The notes below the pieces were generated by a model, which worked only from the letters and a program-made list of their open reading frames with translations, was not told the origin of the DNA and made no database searches. 64,000 nt of DNA from the NCBI RefSeq assembly GCF_009828055.1, contig NZ_WTYB01000001.1, positions 26,001 through 90,000 of the forward strand, written 5' to 3'. The translations under genes and the position numbers were made by a program. Source of the stretch: Erythrobacter ramosus. GTDB lineage: Bacteria; Pseudomonadota; Alphaproteobacteria; Sphingomonadales; Sphingomonadaceae. Below, in pieces: positions 35,832 to 44,449 of the stretch; positions within the stretch are counted from its first letter, which is position 1, and each line of letters begins with the position of its first letter.

Positions 35832-36293
35832 ATGGCTCGTACCACCAACCTTTCGCGCCCGATCGTCGAGGCGCTCTACACCGAAGCGCTCGTTCTGGCG
35901 GATGACGTGCGGGCGGTGTTTGCCGCCGGCACGCGCGAGCCGCTGGCAGGCGAGGACGCCTTCGTGCGGCTCGCGCTTTCGACCGAGGGGCTGAAGACCA
36001 CCACCCGGATGATGCATGTGCTGGCATGGCTCTTGAACCAGCGCGCGCTGTTTCAGGGGGAACTCAGCGAAAATCAGGTGCGCCTGCACGGTGCGCTGCC
36101 GCCGGATCGCGGCTCGGACGAAAAGCAGTTGGCGCTGCTCGAGCCGGAAACCCGCGAGCTGATCGCCGACACTGAAAAGCTGCACCAGCGCATCGCGCGG
36201 CTCGACGAAGCGTGGCGCCAGCATTTCGAAATGGCCTCGCCGGTGCGAGCCTTTCAGGATCGGATTGGACGGGAACTCGGGCGCTTCGGCTAA
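35832..36293 (+). CDS. DUF1465 family protein
   Basis: The 153-residue protein matches the alphaproteobacterial DUF1465 family: ALYTEALVLADDVRAVF, STEGLKTTTRMMHVLAWLLN and a C-terminal helix with EETRELIAD-like and RLDEAWR segments. Family members are linked to cell-cycle control through the CtrA network in some species. ATG at 35832 is favoured over a TTG 12 bases upstream. The stop overlaps that of convergent glpK by 4 bp. Confidence 0.85.
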   Translation: MARTTNLSRPIVEALYTEALVLADDVRAVFAAGTREPLAGEDAFVRLALSTEGLKTTTRMMHVLAWLLNQRALFQGELSENQVRLHGALPPDRGSDEKQLALLEPETRELIADTEKLHQRIARLDEAWRQHFEMASPVRAFQDRIGRELGRFG

Positions 36294-37762
36294 GCCGCGC
36301 TCAGCGCCTTTCGCCACCGCCCCAGCCGTGCATCGCGCACGTCGGCGTCCATCTGCGGCTCGAACGTCACCAACCGCCCGCGCATGGCCTGCGCCGCTGC
36401 GCCCAGATCGGGGTACATCCCCACCCCGCACGCCGCCAGCATCGCTGCCCCCAAGGCGGTCGTCTCGACAAAGCCGGGCCGCTCGACCGTGATGCCGAGC
36501 ATGTCGGCCAAATCCTGCGCCATCCAGTCATTCGCCGCCATGCCGCCGTCGATCCTGAGCGTGTGCCACGGTGCGCCATCCTTGGTGAAGGCGGCGCACA
36601 GATCATGCGTCTGATGCGCCATCGCCTCCAGCGCGGCGCGCGCCAACTCGGCCTTGCCGCTGGAGAAACTGAGCCCCGCGATCACCCCGCGCGCTTCGGC
36701 CTGCCAATGCGGCGCGCCCAGCCCTGACAGCGCGGGCACGATCACCACCCCGCCGCTATCCGGGATCGAGCGGGCGAGCGCCTCGGTCTCCTCCGCCACC
36801 TGCACAATGCCGAGCGAATCCCGCAGCCATTGGACCAGACTGCCTGCCACGAACACCGAGCCTTCGATGGCATAGGTGCGCTGCCCTTCAAGCTGGGTCA
36901 GTACCGTGCCGAGCAAGCGGTTGGTCGAGCGCGGGATGCGGCGCCCCTGACAGGTCAGCACAAATGCGCCGGTGCCATAGGTCGCCTTGGTCTGGCCGGG
37001 CGCAAGGCACGCTTGCCCGATGGTCGCCGCCTGCTGATCGCCCGCGAGGCCCGTGATCGGGATGGCCCGGCCCAGCAACCTGGGATCAGTCATGGCGAGC
37101 AGCCCGGCCATATCGACCACGCCTGGCAGCGCGGCCAGTGGCACGCCGAACAGATCGCACAGCCCTTCGTCGAATTGCGCATCCTCCAGCCCCATCAGCA
37201 AGGTGCGGCTGGCGTTGCTGGCATCGGTGATATGCGCCGCCCCGCCGGTCAGCTTGTAGGTCAGCCAGCTTTCGACCGTGCCGAACGCCAGCGTGCCTGC
37301 GTCCGCCGCCGCGCGCACGTCCGGCACATTATCGAGCATCCAGCGCATCTTGGTGCCCGAGAAATAGGGGTCGAGCAGCAGGCCGGTACGTTCTTGTACG
37401 CCAGCCTCATGGCCCGCCTCGCGCAGTTCAGCGCAGAACGGCTCGGTGCGGCGGTCCTGCCAGACAATCGCGTTGGTCAGCGGCTCGCCGGTGCTGCGGT
37501 CCCACGCCACCACGGTTTCGCGCTGGTTGGTGATGCCGATGGCGGCAATGCTCGCCGCGCCGCCTGCCTTGGGGATCACTTCCAGCGCGCAGGCCAGCGT
37601 CTTGTCCCAGATCTCGCGCGGATCATGCTCGACCCAGCCGCTCTGCGGGTAATGCTGCTCAAGCGGCGCCTGCGCCGAGGCTACCAGCACACCGTCACTC
37701 GCAAACAAGATCGCGCGGGTGGAGGTGGTGCCTTCGTCAAGGACGAGGATGTAATCAGCCAT
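36290..37762 (-). CDS. glpK: Glycerol kinase
   Basis: GlpK phosphorylates glycerol to glycerol 3-phosphate with ATP. The 490-residue protein begins MADYILVLDEGTTSTRAILF, the phosphate-1 motif of FGGY kinases. It has the conserved WQDRRT, TDASNASRTLLM and GDQQAATIGQAC motifs, and IDGGMAANDWMAQ near the C-terminus. ATG at 37762 fits the family; the upstream ATG adds nine residues. No glpF or glpD lies beside it. Confidence 0.96.
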   Translation of the reverse strand: MADYILVLDEGTTSTRAILFASDGVLVASAQAPLEQHYPQSGWVEHDPREIWDKTLACALEVIPKAGGAASIAAIGITNQRETVVAWDRSTGEPLTNAIVWQDRRTEPFCAELREAGHEAGVQERTGLLLDPYFSGTKMRWMLDNVPDVRAAADAGTLAFGTVESWLTYKLTGGAAHITDASNASRTLLMGLEDAQFDEGLCDLFGVPLAALPGVVDMAGLLAMTDPRLLGRAIPITGLAGDQQAATIGQACLAPGQTKATYGTGAFVLTCQGRRIPRSTNRLLGTVLTQLEGQRTYAIEGSVFVAGSLVQWLRDSLGIVQVAEETEALARSIPDSGGVVIVPALSGLGAPHWQAEARGVIAGLSFSSGKAELARAALEAMAHQTHDLCAAFTKDGAPWHTLRIDGGMAANDWMAQDLADMLGITVERPGFVETTALGAAMLAACGVGMYPDLGAAAQAMRGRLVTFEPQMDADVRDARLGRWRKALSAA

Positions 37763-37818
37763 GGGGTATTCCTCTCTCCGACGTGACATCTGCCACGGCG
37801 CTCGCCATATGCAAGGCC

Positions 37819-38697
37819 ATGGTCACGATCCCTCCCCAGCCCTGGCCCACCGGGCTTGCCGAAGCGGTCGAGCCGCTGGTGCTGCGCGTGCTGGCGCCCA
37901 ATCCCTCACCCTACACCTTTACCGGCACGCAGACCTATGTCGTCGGCGATCCGCGAGGGCCGGATTGCGCGGTGATCGATCCCGGCCCGAACGAGCCTGA
38001 ACATATCGCCGCGATCATCGCCGCTGCGGCGGGGCGCACAATCCTCGCGATCATGTGCACCCACACCCACCGCGATCACTCGCCTGCCGCCGCGCCGCTA
38101 GCGGAGCTGACCGGCGCGCCGATTGTCGGCTGCGCGCCGCTGGTGCTCCAAGTGGATGGCCCGCGCTCGGACGAAGCCTTCGATCCGACCTATGCGCCCG
38201 ACCGCGTGCTGGTGGACGGCGAAGGGATGCGCGGCACCGGCTGGACGCTTACCGCCGTCGCGACGCCGGGCCACACCTCGAACCACCTGTGCTTCGCTTT
38301 GGAGGAGAGCGGCGCGCTATTCACCGGCGATCACGTAATGGGCTGGTCGACCAGCGTCGTGATCCCGCCTGATGGCGACATGGGCGATTACATGGCGAGC
38401 CTGGAAAAGCTGATGGCGCGCGATGACGTGCGCTACCACTCGGCCCATGGTGCAGCGATTGAAAAACCGCGCCAGCTGGTACGCGGCATGATCGGCCACC
38501 GCCGCCAGCGTGAAGCGCAGATCCTGCGTCTGCTGGGCGAGACAGCGCGGCCCGTCAGCGGCTTCATCCCCGATATGTACAAGGGCCTCGACCCGCGCCT
38601 GATCCCGGCCGCCGAGATGAGCGTGACCGCGCATCTGATCGATCTGGAAAAGCGCGGCGCGGTGCGGCGCGACGGCGAGGTCTGGCGGGTCGTGTAA
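37819..38697 (+). CDS. MBL-fold metallo-hydrolase
   Basis: The 292-residue protein has the metallo-beta-lactamase metal motif THTHRDH (H82, H84, D86, H87), then ATPGHTSNH and LFTGDHVMGW, and a C-terminal winged helix typical of the LACTB2-like group. That group includes RNases and lactonases, so the substrate is open. ATG at 37819 follows the divergent glpK start by 56 bp. Confidence 0.9.
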   Translation: MVTIPPQPWPTGLAEAVEPLVLRVLAPNPSPYTFTGTQTYVVGDPRGPDCAVIDPGPNEPEHIAAIIAAAAGRTILAIMCTHTHRDHSPAAAPLAELTGAPIVGCAPLVLQVDGPRSDEAFDPTYAPDRVLVDGEGMRGTGWTLTAVATPGHTSNHLCFALEESGALFTGDHVMGWSTSVVIPPDGDMGDYMASLEKLMARDDVRYHSAHGAAIEKPRQLVRGMIGHRRQREAQILRLLGETARPVSGFIPDMYKGLDPRLIPAAEMSVTAHLIDLEKRGAVRRDGEVWRVV

Positions 38698-38762
38698 AGC
38701 GCGCTTGCACCGTCTGCCATTTTGGTGTTCCTCTACGTCGGGGCGCGAAATTGGGGGGCGGG

Positions 38763-39533
38763 ATGGCCACTTTGGCACAACGCGGCGCGGCGACAGAAGG
38801 CACGCGCTTTTATACCATCATGGCATTCGTCATGGCGCTGGTGATCGTGGCGGGCTTCTCGCTCAATCTGGCGATGGGGCGATCAAGCTTTGCGCTGCCG
38901 GCCGCGTTCCATGTCCACGGCATGATCTTCATGGGCTGGCTCGGGCTGTATCTCGCGCAGGCCGTGACCATCGCGAGCGGCAACCGCGGGTTGCACCGCC
39001 AGCTGGGCAAGCTCGCCTATGTTTTCATCCCGGCGATGGTGGCGGCAGGGGCGATGATCATTGTCGTTTCGATCCGCGAGACGGGTGGGCCGTTCTTCTT
39101 CGCGCAGAACGAGTTTTTCATCAGCAATCTGGCGGGGCTGCTGGTGTTCGGCGGGCTCGCGCTCGGGGCGCTCAGGGTGCGGCGTTACACCGGCTGGCAC
39201 CGGCGGCTGATGCTGGTGGCGATGAGCGCGCTGACCGGGCCGGGCCTCGGGCGGCTGCTGCCGATGCCGCTGCTGATCCCCTATGCCTGGCCGATCGCGG
39301 TTTCGGCGAGCTTTGTGTTCGGCGCGGTCGCGATGCTGGTCGATTGGCGGACCAATGGCCGGGTGCATCCGGCCTATTGGTGGGGCATGGGGATCAATGT
39401 CGGCGGCTTCCTCGCCTCGATGGCTCTGGCCTATTCGCCGATCGGCCACGCCATCACCGAAGCAGTGATCGCCGGCACGCCGGGGGCCGAGCGGCCGATG
39501 GGGCCGTTCCTGCCGCCGGGCTTCACGATGTAG
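38763..39533 (+). CDS. Multi-pass membrane protein of unknown function
   Basis: The 256-residue protein has about seven hydrophobic segments. Notable motifs are AAFHVHGMIFMGWLGLYLAQ and RGLHRQLGKLAYVFIPAM, followed by YTGWHRRLMLVAMSALTGPG; the His residues on several helices could bind haem. It resembles DUF2306-like or cytochrome-type membrane proteins but is not assigned. Confidence 0.7.
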   Translation: MATLAQRGAATEGTRFYTIMAFVMALVIVAGFSLNLAMGRSSFALPAAFHVHGMIFMGWLGLYLAQAVTIASGNRGLHRQLGKLAYVFIPAMVAAGAMIIVVSIRETGGPFFFAQNEFFISNLAGLLVFGGLALGALRVRRYTGWHRRLMLVAMSALTGPGLGRLLPMPLLIPYAWPIAVSASFVFGAVAMLVDWRTNGRVHPAYWWGMGINVGGFLASMALAYSPIGHAITEAVIAGTPGAERPMGPFLPPGFTM

Positions 39534-39613
39534 GGCGGGTGCCCAAGCTTTTCGCTCGAAAATCGGGGGCGAGCCCCTATATCGGCGGTTCCTGAGATAA
39601 CGGGGACTGACCG

Positions 39614-40615
39614 ATGAGCCTGCTGACCCGCAACCCCACCGGCACCGATCTGCTGGCCGAGATCAACCGTTTGCGCAAAGAGCGCAACGGGGTGATCCTC
39701 GCGCATTATTATCAGACGCCCGACATTCAGGACATTGCCGACTTCGTGGGGGACAGCCTCGAATTGTCGCGCAAAGCGGCGGCGACCGATGCCGACGTGA
39801 TCGCGTTCTGCGGGGTCAAGTTCATGGCCGACACCGCCAAGATCCTCTCGCCGCAGAAGACGGTGATCCTGCCCGACATGGACGCCGGGTGCAGCCTTGA
39901 GGACTCCTGCCCGCCCGAGAAATTCCGCGCGTTCCGCGAAGCCCACCCCGATCACATCGCGCTGACTTACATCAACTGCTCGACCGAGGTGAAGGCGCTC
40001 TCGGACGTGATCGTCACCAGCTCCAGCGCCGAGACGATCCTCGCCCAGATCCCGCCCGAGCAGAAGATCATCTTCGGCCCCGACCGGCACCTCGGCGGCT
40101 ACCTCAGCCGCAAGTTCAACCGCGAAATGCTGCTGTGGCCGGGCGTGTGCATCGTCCACGAGGCGTTCTCGGAAACCGAACTGCTCAAGCTGAAAGAGCA
40201 ATATCCCGGCGCGCCGATTGCCGCGCACCCGGAATGCCCGCCGACGATCATCGATCACGCGGACTATGTCGGCTCGACCAGCGGCATCCTAGCCTTCGCC
40301 AAGGACTTTGAAGGCGACACCCTGATCGTCGCGACCGAGCCGCACATCATCCACCAGATGGAAAAGGCGCTGCCGAACAAGCACTTCATCGGTGCGCCCG
40401 GTGCGGACGGAAACTGCTCGTGCAACATTTGCCCCTACATGGCGCTGAACACGATGGAGAAGCTGTATGTGGCGCTCCGCGATTTGCAGCCGCAGATCGT
40501 GATTGAGGAAGGCATCCGCCTGAAGGCCAAGCGCAGCCTCGACCGGATGCTGGAGATGGCAAGCGGGACTGTGGGCATGGGGGATTTGGGCAAGGTACAT
40601 TTCAGCGGGGATTGA
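39614..40615 (+). CDS. nadA: Quinolinate synthase NadA
   Basis: NadA condenses iminoaspartate with dihydroxyacetone phosphate to quinolinate, using a 4Fe-4S cluster. The 333-residue protein has GVILAHYYQTPDIQDIADFV, DMDAGCSLEDSC, and the cluster-region cysteines in WPGVCIVHE and NCSCNICPYM. No nadB or nadC is adjacent. Two REP-like hairpins follow the stop. Confidence 0.96.
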   Translation: MSLLTRNPTGTDLLAEINRLRKERNGVILAHYYQTPDIQDIADFVGDSLELSRKAAATDADVIAFCGVKFMADTAKILSPQKTVILPDMDAGCSLEDSCPPEKFRAFREAHPDHIALTYINCSTEVKALSDVIVTSSSAETILAQIPPEQKIIFGPDRHLGGYLSRKFNREMLLWPGVCIVHEAFSETELLKLKEQYPGAPIAAHPECPPTIIDHADYVGSTSGILAFAKDFEGDTLIVATEPHIIHQMEKALPNKHFIGAPGADGNCSCNICPYMALNTMEKLYVALRDLQPQIVIEEGIRLKAKRSLDRMLEMASGTVGMGDLGKVHFSGD

Positions 40616-40630
40616 AGCTCTGCGACGGCT

Positions 40631-40658
40631 CTAGGTGCCAGCTTTCGCTGGCATGACG
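40631..40658 (-). repeat. REP-like hairpin, GNRA-loop family, single copy
   Basis: On the minus strand it reads CGTCA, then TGCCAGC-GAAA-GCTGGCA, then CCTAG. It is 14 bp from the next copy, in opposite orientation. Two outer stem pairs differ from that copy but remain paired. Confidence 0.8.
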
Positions 40659-40671
40659 TACTATTCTAACT

Positions 40672-41053
40672 TCGTCACCCCAGCGAAAGCTGGGGCCTAG
40701 GGCGGAATTATGCTAAGCCTCTGAAATGGAACGCGGTGGCTACGTCTATATCATGACGAACAGGCGCTATGGCGTGCTCTACACCGGCGTAACCAGCGAC
40801 CTACCCGCCCGCATCACGCAACACCGCGAAGGCAAGGGCGGCACGTTCACATCGCGCTACAAATGCACGCGGCTCGTTTATGTCGATCACTACCCGACCA
40901 TCGAAAACGCCATCGCCCGCGAAAAGGCGATCAAGGCCTGGAAGCGCAGCTGGAAGATCGAAGCGATCGAGAGGCAGAACCCGACTTGGGATGACCTCTT
41001 CCTCACGCTCAACGCTTGATTGCCCTAGGCCCCAGCTTTCGCTGGGGTGACGA
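40672..41053 (+). mobile_element. REP-flanked GIY-YIG unit with perfect 32-bp inverted ends
   Basis: Positions 40672-40703 and 41022-41053 are exact inverted copies. Each has an outer CGTCA, a stem CCCCAGC-GAAA-GCTGGGG and an inner CCTAGGG. They enclose one gene for a 97-residue GIY-YIG nuclease, whose stop codon ends two bases before the right repeat. No target-site duplication is visible. The layout resembles a REP-transposase unit, but mobility is inference. Confidence 0.7.
40726..41019 (+). CDS. Small GIY-YIG nuclease
   Basis: The 97-residue protein is a stand-alone GIY-YIG domain (UPF0213 type). It has the first motif YVYIM (residues 6-10), LYTGVT (18-23), Arg29 in LPARITQH, the catalytic Glu66 in AREKAIKAW and Asn85 in RQNPTWDDL. 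All key residues are present, so it should be an active DNA-nicking enzyme. The basic C-terminus fits DNA binding. It sits between perfect inverted REP-like hairpins, which are plausible substrates. Confidence 0.9.
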   Translation: MERGGYVYIMTNRRYGVLYTGVTSDLPARITQHREGKGGTFTSRYKCTRLVYVDHYPTIENAIAREKAIKAWKRSWKIEAIERQNPTWDDLFLTLNA

Positions 41054-41059
41054 GGGAGG

Positions 41060-41962
41060 CTAGGTGGCCCTCGCCCTGCTCACCGCCAAAGCAGCCCCCA
41101 CCAGCACCATCCCCACAATATCCAGCGGCGACAGCACTTCGCCGAACGCCAGCCAGCCGTAGATTGAGGCGACCGCGGGCTGAGTCAGCAGCGCCAGTCC
41201 CACCACCAGCGGCGGGAAGTATTTCAGCGCGAACACCATCAGCCCCTGCCCCACCAACTGGCTGAGCACGAACAGCCCCACCACCGGCCCCCAAGCCTGC
41301 GGCCACACCGGCTCGCCCAGCGCCAAGGCTATCGCCAGCAGCACCGGGCAGCCGAACAGGCTCACCCATACCAGCAGGCTCCACGATCCGAACTGCCCAC
41401 GCGCACCCTGCAAGGTCAGCAGGTACACTGCGTAAAGCAGCCCCGCCGCCACGCTGAACAGGTCGCCGATCAGGGTTTCGTTCGAAATCTCGAGGCTGCG
41501 GCCCATCAGGATCGCCGCGCCCGCCAAGGCAAAAACAATCGCCAGCCACTCCAGCCGACCGGGCAGCGTGCGCGCGACGAGGAAGCCCCAGAACAGCAGG
41601 ACAATCGACCCGGCATTGCCGAACAGCGTCGCATTGCCCAGTCGCGTCATGCCGATCCCGATGTGCCAGCTGGCGAGATCGAGCGCGAAAGTCACCGCCC
41701 CCAGCGCCACCAGCGCGAGCGTTGTCGCGGGCATCCCCGTCAGCCGCTGGCCATTCGTCCGCGCCAGCAGCACCAGAAATGGCAACGCCAGAAACAGCCG
41801 CCAGAACCCGGCGGCTACCGGCCCGGTATCCGCCAAACGCACGAACCACGGCCCGATTGCCAGCGCCACGTTGCCGCCAAACAGCGCGAGCAGCAGCAGC
41901 CACGCCGCCGGGCGCGGCGGTTCACCGACAAGTTCTACTTGGGGGCGCTCCTCAATTTCCAT
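41060..41962 (-). CDS. EamA/DMT-family transporter
   Basis: The 300-residue protein has ten hydrophobic segments in two EamA repeats. The first includes GNVALAIGPWFVRLADTGPV, and the second ends with LAFGEVLSPLDIVGMVLVGAAL. Such proteins export or import small metabolites; the substrate is unknown. It is divergent from the old-yellow-enzyme gene with 70 bp between them. Confidence 0.88.
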   Translation of the reverse strand: MEIEERPQVELVGEPPRPAAWLLLLALFGGNVALAIGPWFVRLADTGPVAAGFWRLFLALPFLVLLARTNGQRLTGMPATTLALVALGAVTFALDLASWHIGIGMTRLGNATLFGNAGSIVLLFWGFLVARTLPGRLEWLAIVFALAGAAILMGRSLEISNETLIGDLFSVAAGLLYAVYLLTLQGARGQFGSWSLLVWVSLFGCPVLLAIALALGEPVWPQAWGPVVGLFVLSQLVGQGLMVFALKYFPPLVVGLALLTQPAVASIYGWLAFGEVLSPLDIVGMVLVGAALAVSRARAT

Positions 41963-42032
41963 GCTTGCGCCCTAGCCCTGCGCCCCCCAATTGGATAGCC
42001 AATCAAAACTGGCTCACAAGGATTACCCACAT

Positions 42033-43145
42033 ATGCACGACGCACTGTTCCAGCCGCTCCAGATGGGCGCGCTCCATGCCAAGAACCGCATCCACATGGC
42101 CCCGCTCACTCGTGGGCGCGCGGCTGAGCCGATGTTCACCCCCAACGCGCTGATGGCGACCTATTACCGCCAGCGCGCAGGCGCCGGGATGATCCTGACC
42201 GAAGCGACCGGCATCAGCCGCGAAGGCCTCGGCTGGCCGAGCGCGCCGGGCATCTGGAGCGACGAGCAGACCGAGGCGTGGAAGGCCACCACCAAGGCTG
42301 TGCACGAAGAAGGCGGCCTGATCGTCATGCAGCTGTGGCACATGGGCCGGATCGTCCACCCGGTGTTCCTCGATGGCCAGCCGCCGTTCTCCGCCAGCGC
42401 CACCACCGCGCCGGGCGAGGCTCACACGCCCACCGGCAAGTCGCCCTATGCGCAGGCACGTGCGATGACGCATGAGGATATCCAGCGCACGATTGGCGAC
42501 TACCGCCGCGCCGCCGAAAACGCCAAAAAGGCGGGCTTTGACGGGGTCCAATTGCACAGCGCCAATGGCTACCTGGTCGACCAGTTCCTGCGCGATGGCA
42601 CCAACCTGCGCACCGACGAATATGGCGGCTCGCCGGAAAACCGCACCCGCTTCATGCGCGAAGTGCTGGAAGCGCTGATCGACGTGTGGGGCGCGGATCG
42701 CGTCGGCATCCGCCTGTCGCCCAATGGCGACTCGCAGGGCACCGATGACAGCAACCCGGCAGCGACCTTCGGCGCGGCGGCCAAGGTGTGCGAAGAGCTC
42801 GGCCTCGCCTTCGTCGAACTGCGCGAGCCCGGCCCGGATGGCACCTTCGGCCAGACCGACGTGCCCAAGCAGAGCCCGCTGATCCGCCAGATCTACACCG
42901 GCACGCTGATCCTCAATTCGGACTATACCGCCGAGGAAGCCGTTGCCGATGTGACCAGCGGCAAGTGCGATGCGGTGAGCTTTGGCCGCCCGTACATCTC
43001 CAACCCCGATCTGGAAAAGCGGATCGCGGTCGGCGCGCATTGGAACCCGAACAAGGACGTGCCCAAGAGCTGGTACTTCCCGATCCCCGAAGGCTACGTC
43101 GATTACCCGACGCTGGCCGAGGAACAGGCCGAAGCGGCGGAGTGA
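42033..43145 (+). CDS. Old-yellow-enzyme family alkene reductase
   Basis: The 370-residue FMN protein reduces activated C=C bonds with NAD(P)H. The OYE pattern is visible: LFQPLQMGALHAKNRIHMAP, then GRIVHPVFLDGQPP, and HSANGYLVDQFLRDGTN followed by NLRTDEYGGS, and a C-terminal FGRPYISNPDL. A His-x-x-Asn pair expected at the substrate site appears as His/Asn in the HSANGYL block. It is closest to NemA/xenobiotic reductases. ATG at 42033 gives the family N-terminus. Confidence 0.92.
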   Translation: MHDALFQPLQMGALHAKNRIHMAPLTRGRAAEPMFTPNALMATYYRQRAGAGMILTEATGISREGLGWPSAPGIWSDEQTEAWKATTKAVHEEGGLIVMQLWHMGRIVHPVFLDGQPPFSASATTAPGEAHTPTGKSPYAQARAMTHEDIQRTIGDYRRAAENAKKAGFDGVQLHSANGYLVDQFLRDGTNLRTDEYGGSPENRTRFMREVLEALIDVWGADRVGIRLSPNGDSQGTDDSNPAATFGAAAKVCEELGLAFVELREPGPDGTFGQTDVPKQSPLIRQIYTGTLILNSDYTAEEAVADVTSGKCDAVSFGRPYISNPDLEKRIAVGAHWNPNKDVPKSWYFPIPEGYVDYPTLAEEQAEAAE

Positions 43146-43152
43146 CAGGATG

Positions 43153-43182
43153 CCCGGCAGCGTCCGCTTGGGCGCTGCCGGG
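43153..43182 (+). terminator. Hairpin terminator candidate
   Basis: Ten-bp arms CCCGGCAGCG and CGCTGCCGGG enclose a 10-nt loop eight bases after the OYE stop. There is no T-tract, so it may be a weak or Rho-assisted terminator. Confidence 0.5.
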
Positions 43183-43255
43183 AGCAAGGCTGTGGAGCCG
43201 GAAGCCCTCGATTGCAGACATCAGCGGATTCCAGATGTTCGCCGCCAACCCTTAC

Positions 43256-43337
43256 CGTCACCCCAGCGGAAGCTGGGGCCTAGGGCCAAATGGTGCAGCG
43301 CTTGCCGCTCTAGGTCCCAGCTTCCGCTGGGATGACG
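43256..43337. repeat. Gene-less inverted REP pair, GNRA-loop family
   Basis: Two copies of the GIY-YIG-flanking repeat face each other with 24 bp between. The left reads CGTCA, CCCCAGC-GGAA-GCTGGGG, CCTAGGG. The right is inverted, with TCCCAGC-GGAA-GCTGGGA. The outermost stem pair has changed from C-G to T-A while still pairing. It looks like a non-autonomous (MITE-like) version of the 40672-41053 unit. Confidence 0.85.
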
Positions 43338-43365
43338 AGAATGGCTGACTGCCGGATAAGGCGGG

Positions 43366-43674
43366 CTATTGCCGCGGCTGATCCGGCGCGGGCGCACCAG
43401 GCGCTGCTTCGGCCCCTTCGCTTGGCGGAGCACCGTCGATCCCCGGCACCGGGGTCACGTCGGGCTGTTCGGCGTCAATATCCCCGGTCGGGATGGCCTG
43501 TTGCGGCGCGAGGGGGGCCTGCGATTCAAGCTGCTCCAACGGGATCATTGCATCGCTGATCGATCCGGCGAGCACTTCGCCCGAAGCCTCTCCGCGCTGC
43601 TGGGCAGACGTGGTCGCATCCTCGGAGCAGGCCGAAGCGAGAAGAGCAAGGACAAGGATCGCGGCGCGGGTCAT
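43366..43674 (-). CDS. Small predicted lipoprotein
   Basis: The 102-residue protein has a lipoprotein signal ending LALLASAC, with Cys as the lipidated residue, followed by an acidic, Pro/Ala-rich disordered body. No family is recognised. Its ATG at 43674 overlaps the lipB stop (ATGA), so it is co-translated with lipB. Confidence 0.75.
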   Translation of the reverse strand: MTRAAILVLALLASACSEDATTSAQQRGEASGEVLAGSISDAMIPLEQLESQAPLAPQQAIPTGDIDAEQPDVTPVPGIDGAPPSEGAEAAPGAPAPDQPRQ

Positions 43675-44360
43675 TGGCACGCTCTTTTCGCCGCGGCGTC
43701 CAATGCGTCAAGGAAATCATCGCTGCTGGCGATCAGAGCCGCGTCCCATGCGTCGGGCGAAACGCTGAGGCCCAGCCGCGCCAGACTGGTGACGCCATAT
43801 TCGGCAATCCCGCAAGGCACGATCCCGCCGAAGTGCGACAGGTCAGGGTCGAGATTGACCGAAAAGCCGTGCATCGTGACCCAGCGCCGCACCCGCACGC
43901 CGATCGCGCCGATCTTGGCCTCGCGCCCGTCAATGTCCTTGGTCCAGATGCCGACGCGGCCTTCGGCCCGCCAGCTTTCCACGCCGAATCCTGCCAAGGT
44001 GGCGATCACCCAGCCTTCAATCGCGTGGACGAAGCAGCGGACGTCCTTGCCGCGCTTGGCGAGGTCCAGCACGAGATAACCCACCCGTTGACCCGGCCCG
44101 TGGTAGGTGTAGCGTCCGCCCCGCCCCGCCTCGACCACTTCGAACCGCGGATCGACCAGCTCCGCCGGATCAGCGCTGGTGCCGGCGGTGTAGACCGGGG
44201 GATGTTCGAGCAGCCACACCAGCTCCGCCGCCTCACCCGCGTGCACAGCTGCATTGCGCGCTTCCATCGCCGCCAGCGCAGCCGAGTACGCCACCGGCGC
44301 GCTCTCACGCCGCCATTCAATCGGATATGCAACGCCGGGGACAGGAGCAGTGCTTGCCAT
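43671..44360 (-). CDS. lipB: Octanoyl-ACP:protein transferase LipB
   Basis: LipB moves octanoyl groups from acyl carrier protein to lipoyl domains, the first step of protein lipoylation. The 229-residue protein has [34 protein letters not shown] and a catalytic Cys/Lys pair in [10 protein letters not shown] and [14 protein letters not shown] at 44360 fits the family; the upstream frame adds 32 unconserved residues. Confidence 0.95.
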   Translation of the reverse strand: MASTAPVPGVAYPIEWRRESAPVAYSAALAAMEARNAAVHAGEAAELVWLLEHPPVYTAGTSADPAELVDPRFEVVEAGRGGRYTYHGPGQRVGYLVLDLAKRGKDVRCFVHAIEGWVIATLAGFGVESWRAEGRVGIWTKDIDGREAKIGAIGVRVRRWVTMHGFSVNLDPDLSHFGGIVPCGIAEYGVTSLARLGLSVSPDAWDAALIASSDDFLDALDAAAKRACQ

Positions 44361-44449
44361 GGCGCATCGGTGGGGGCATTGAGCGGCGAGATCAAGAGGC
44401 GATTGCGCTTGCGCGGGCCTTGGAACTTCTTGGAATCGGAACAGCGCAG

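Noticed and set aside
40600..43400. CRISPR array from repeated hairpins
   Set aside because: The copies are palindromic, in mixed orientation and irregularly spaced, with no spacer series and no cas genes.
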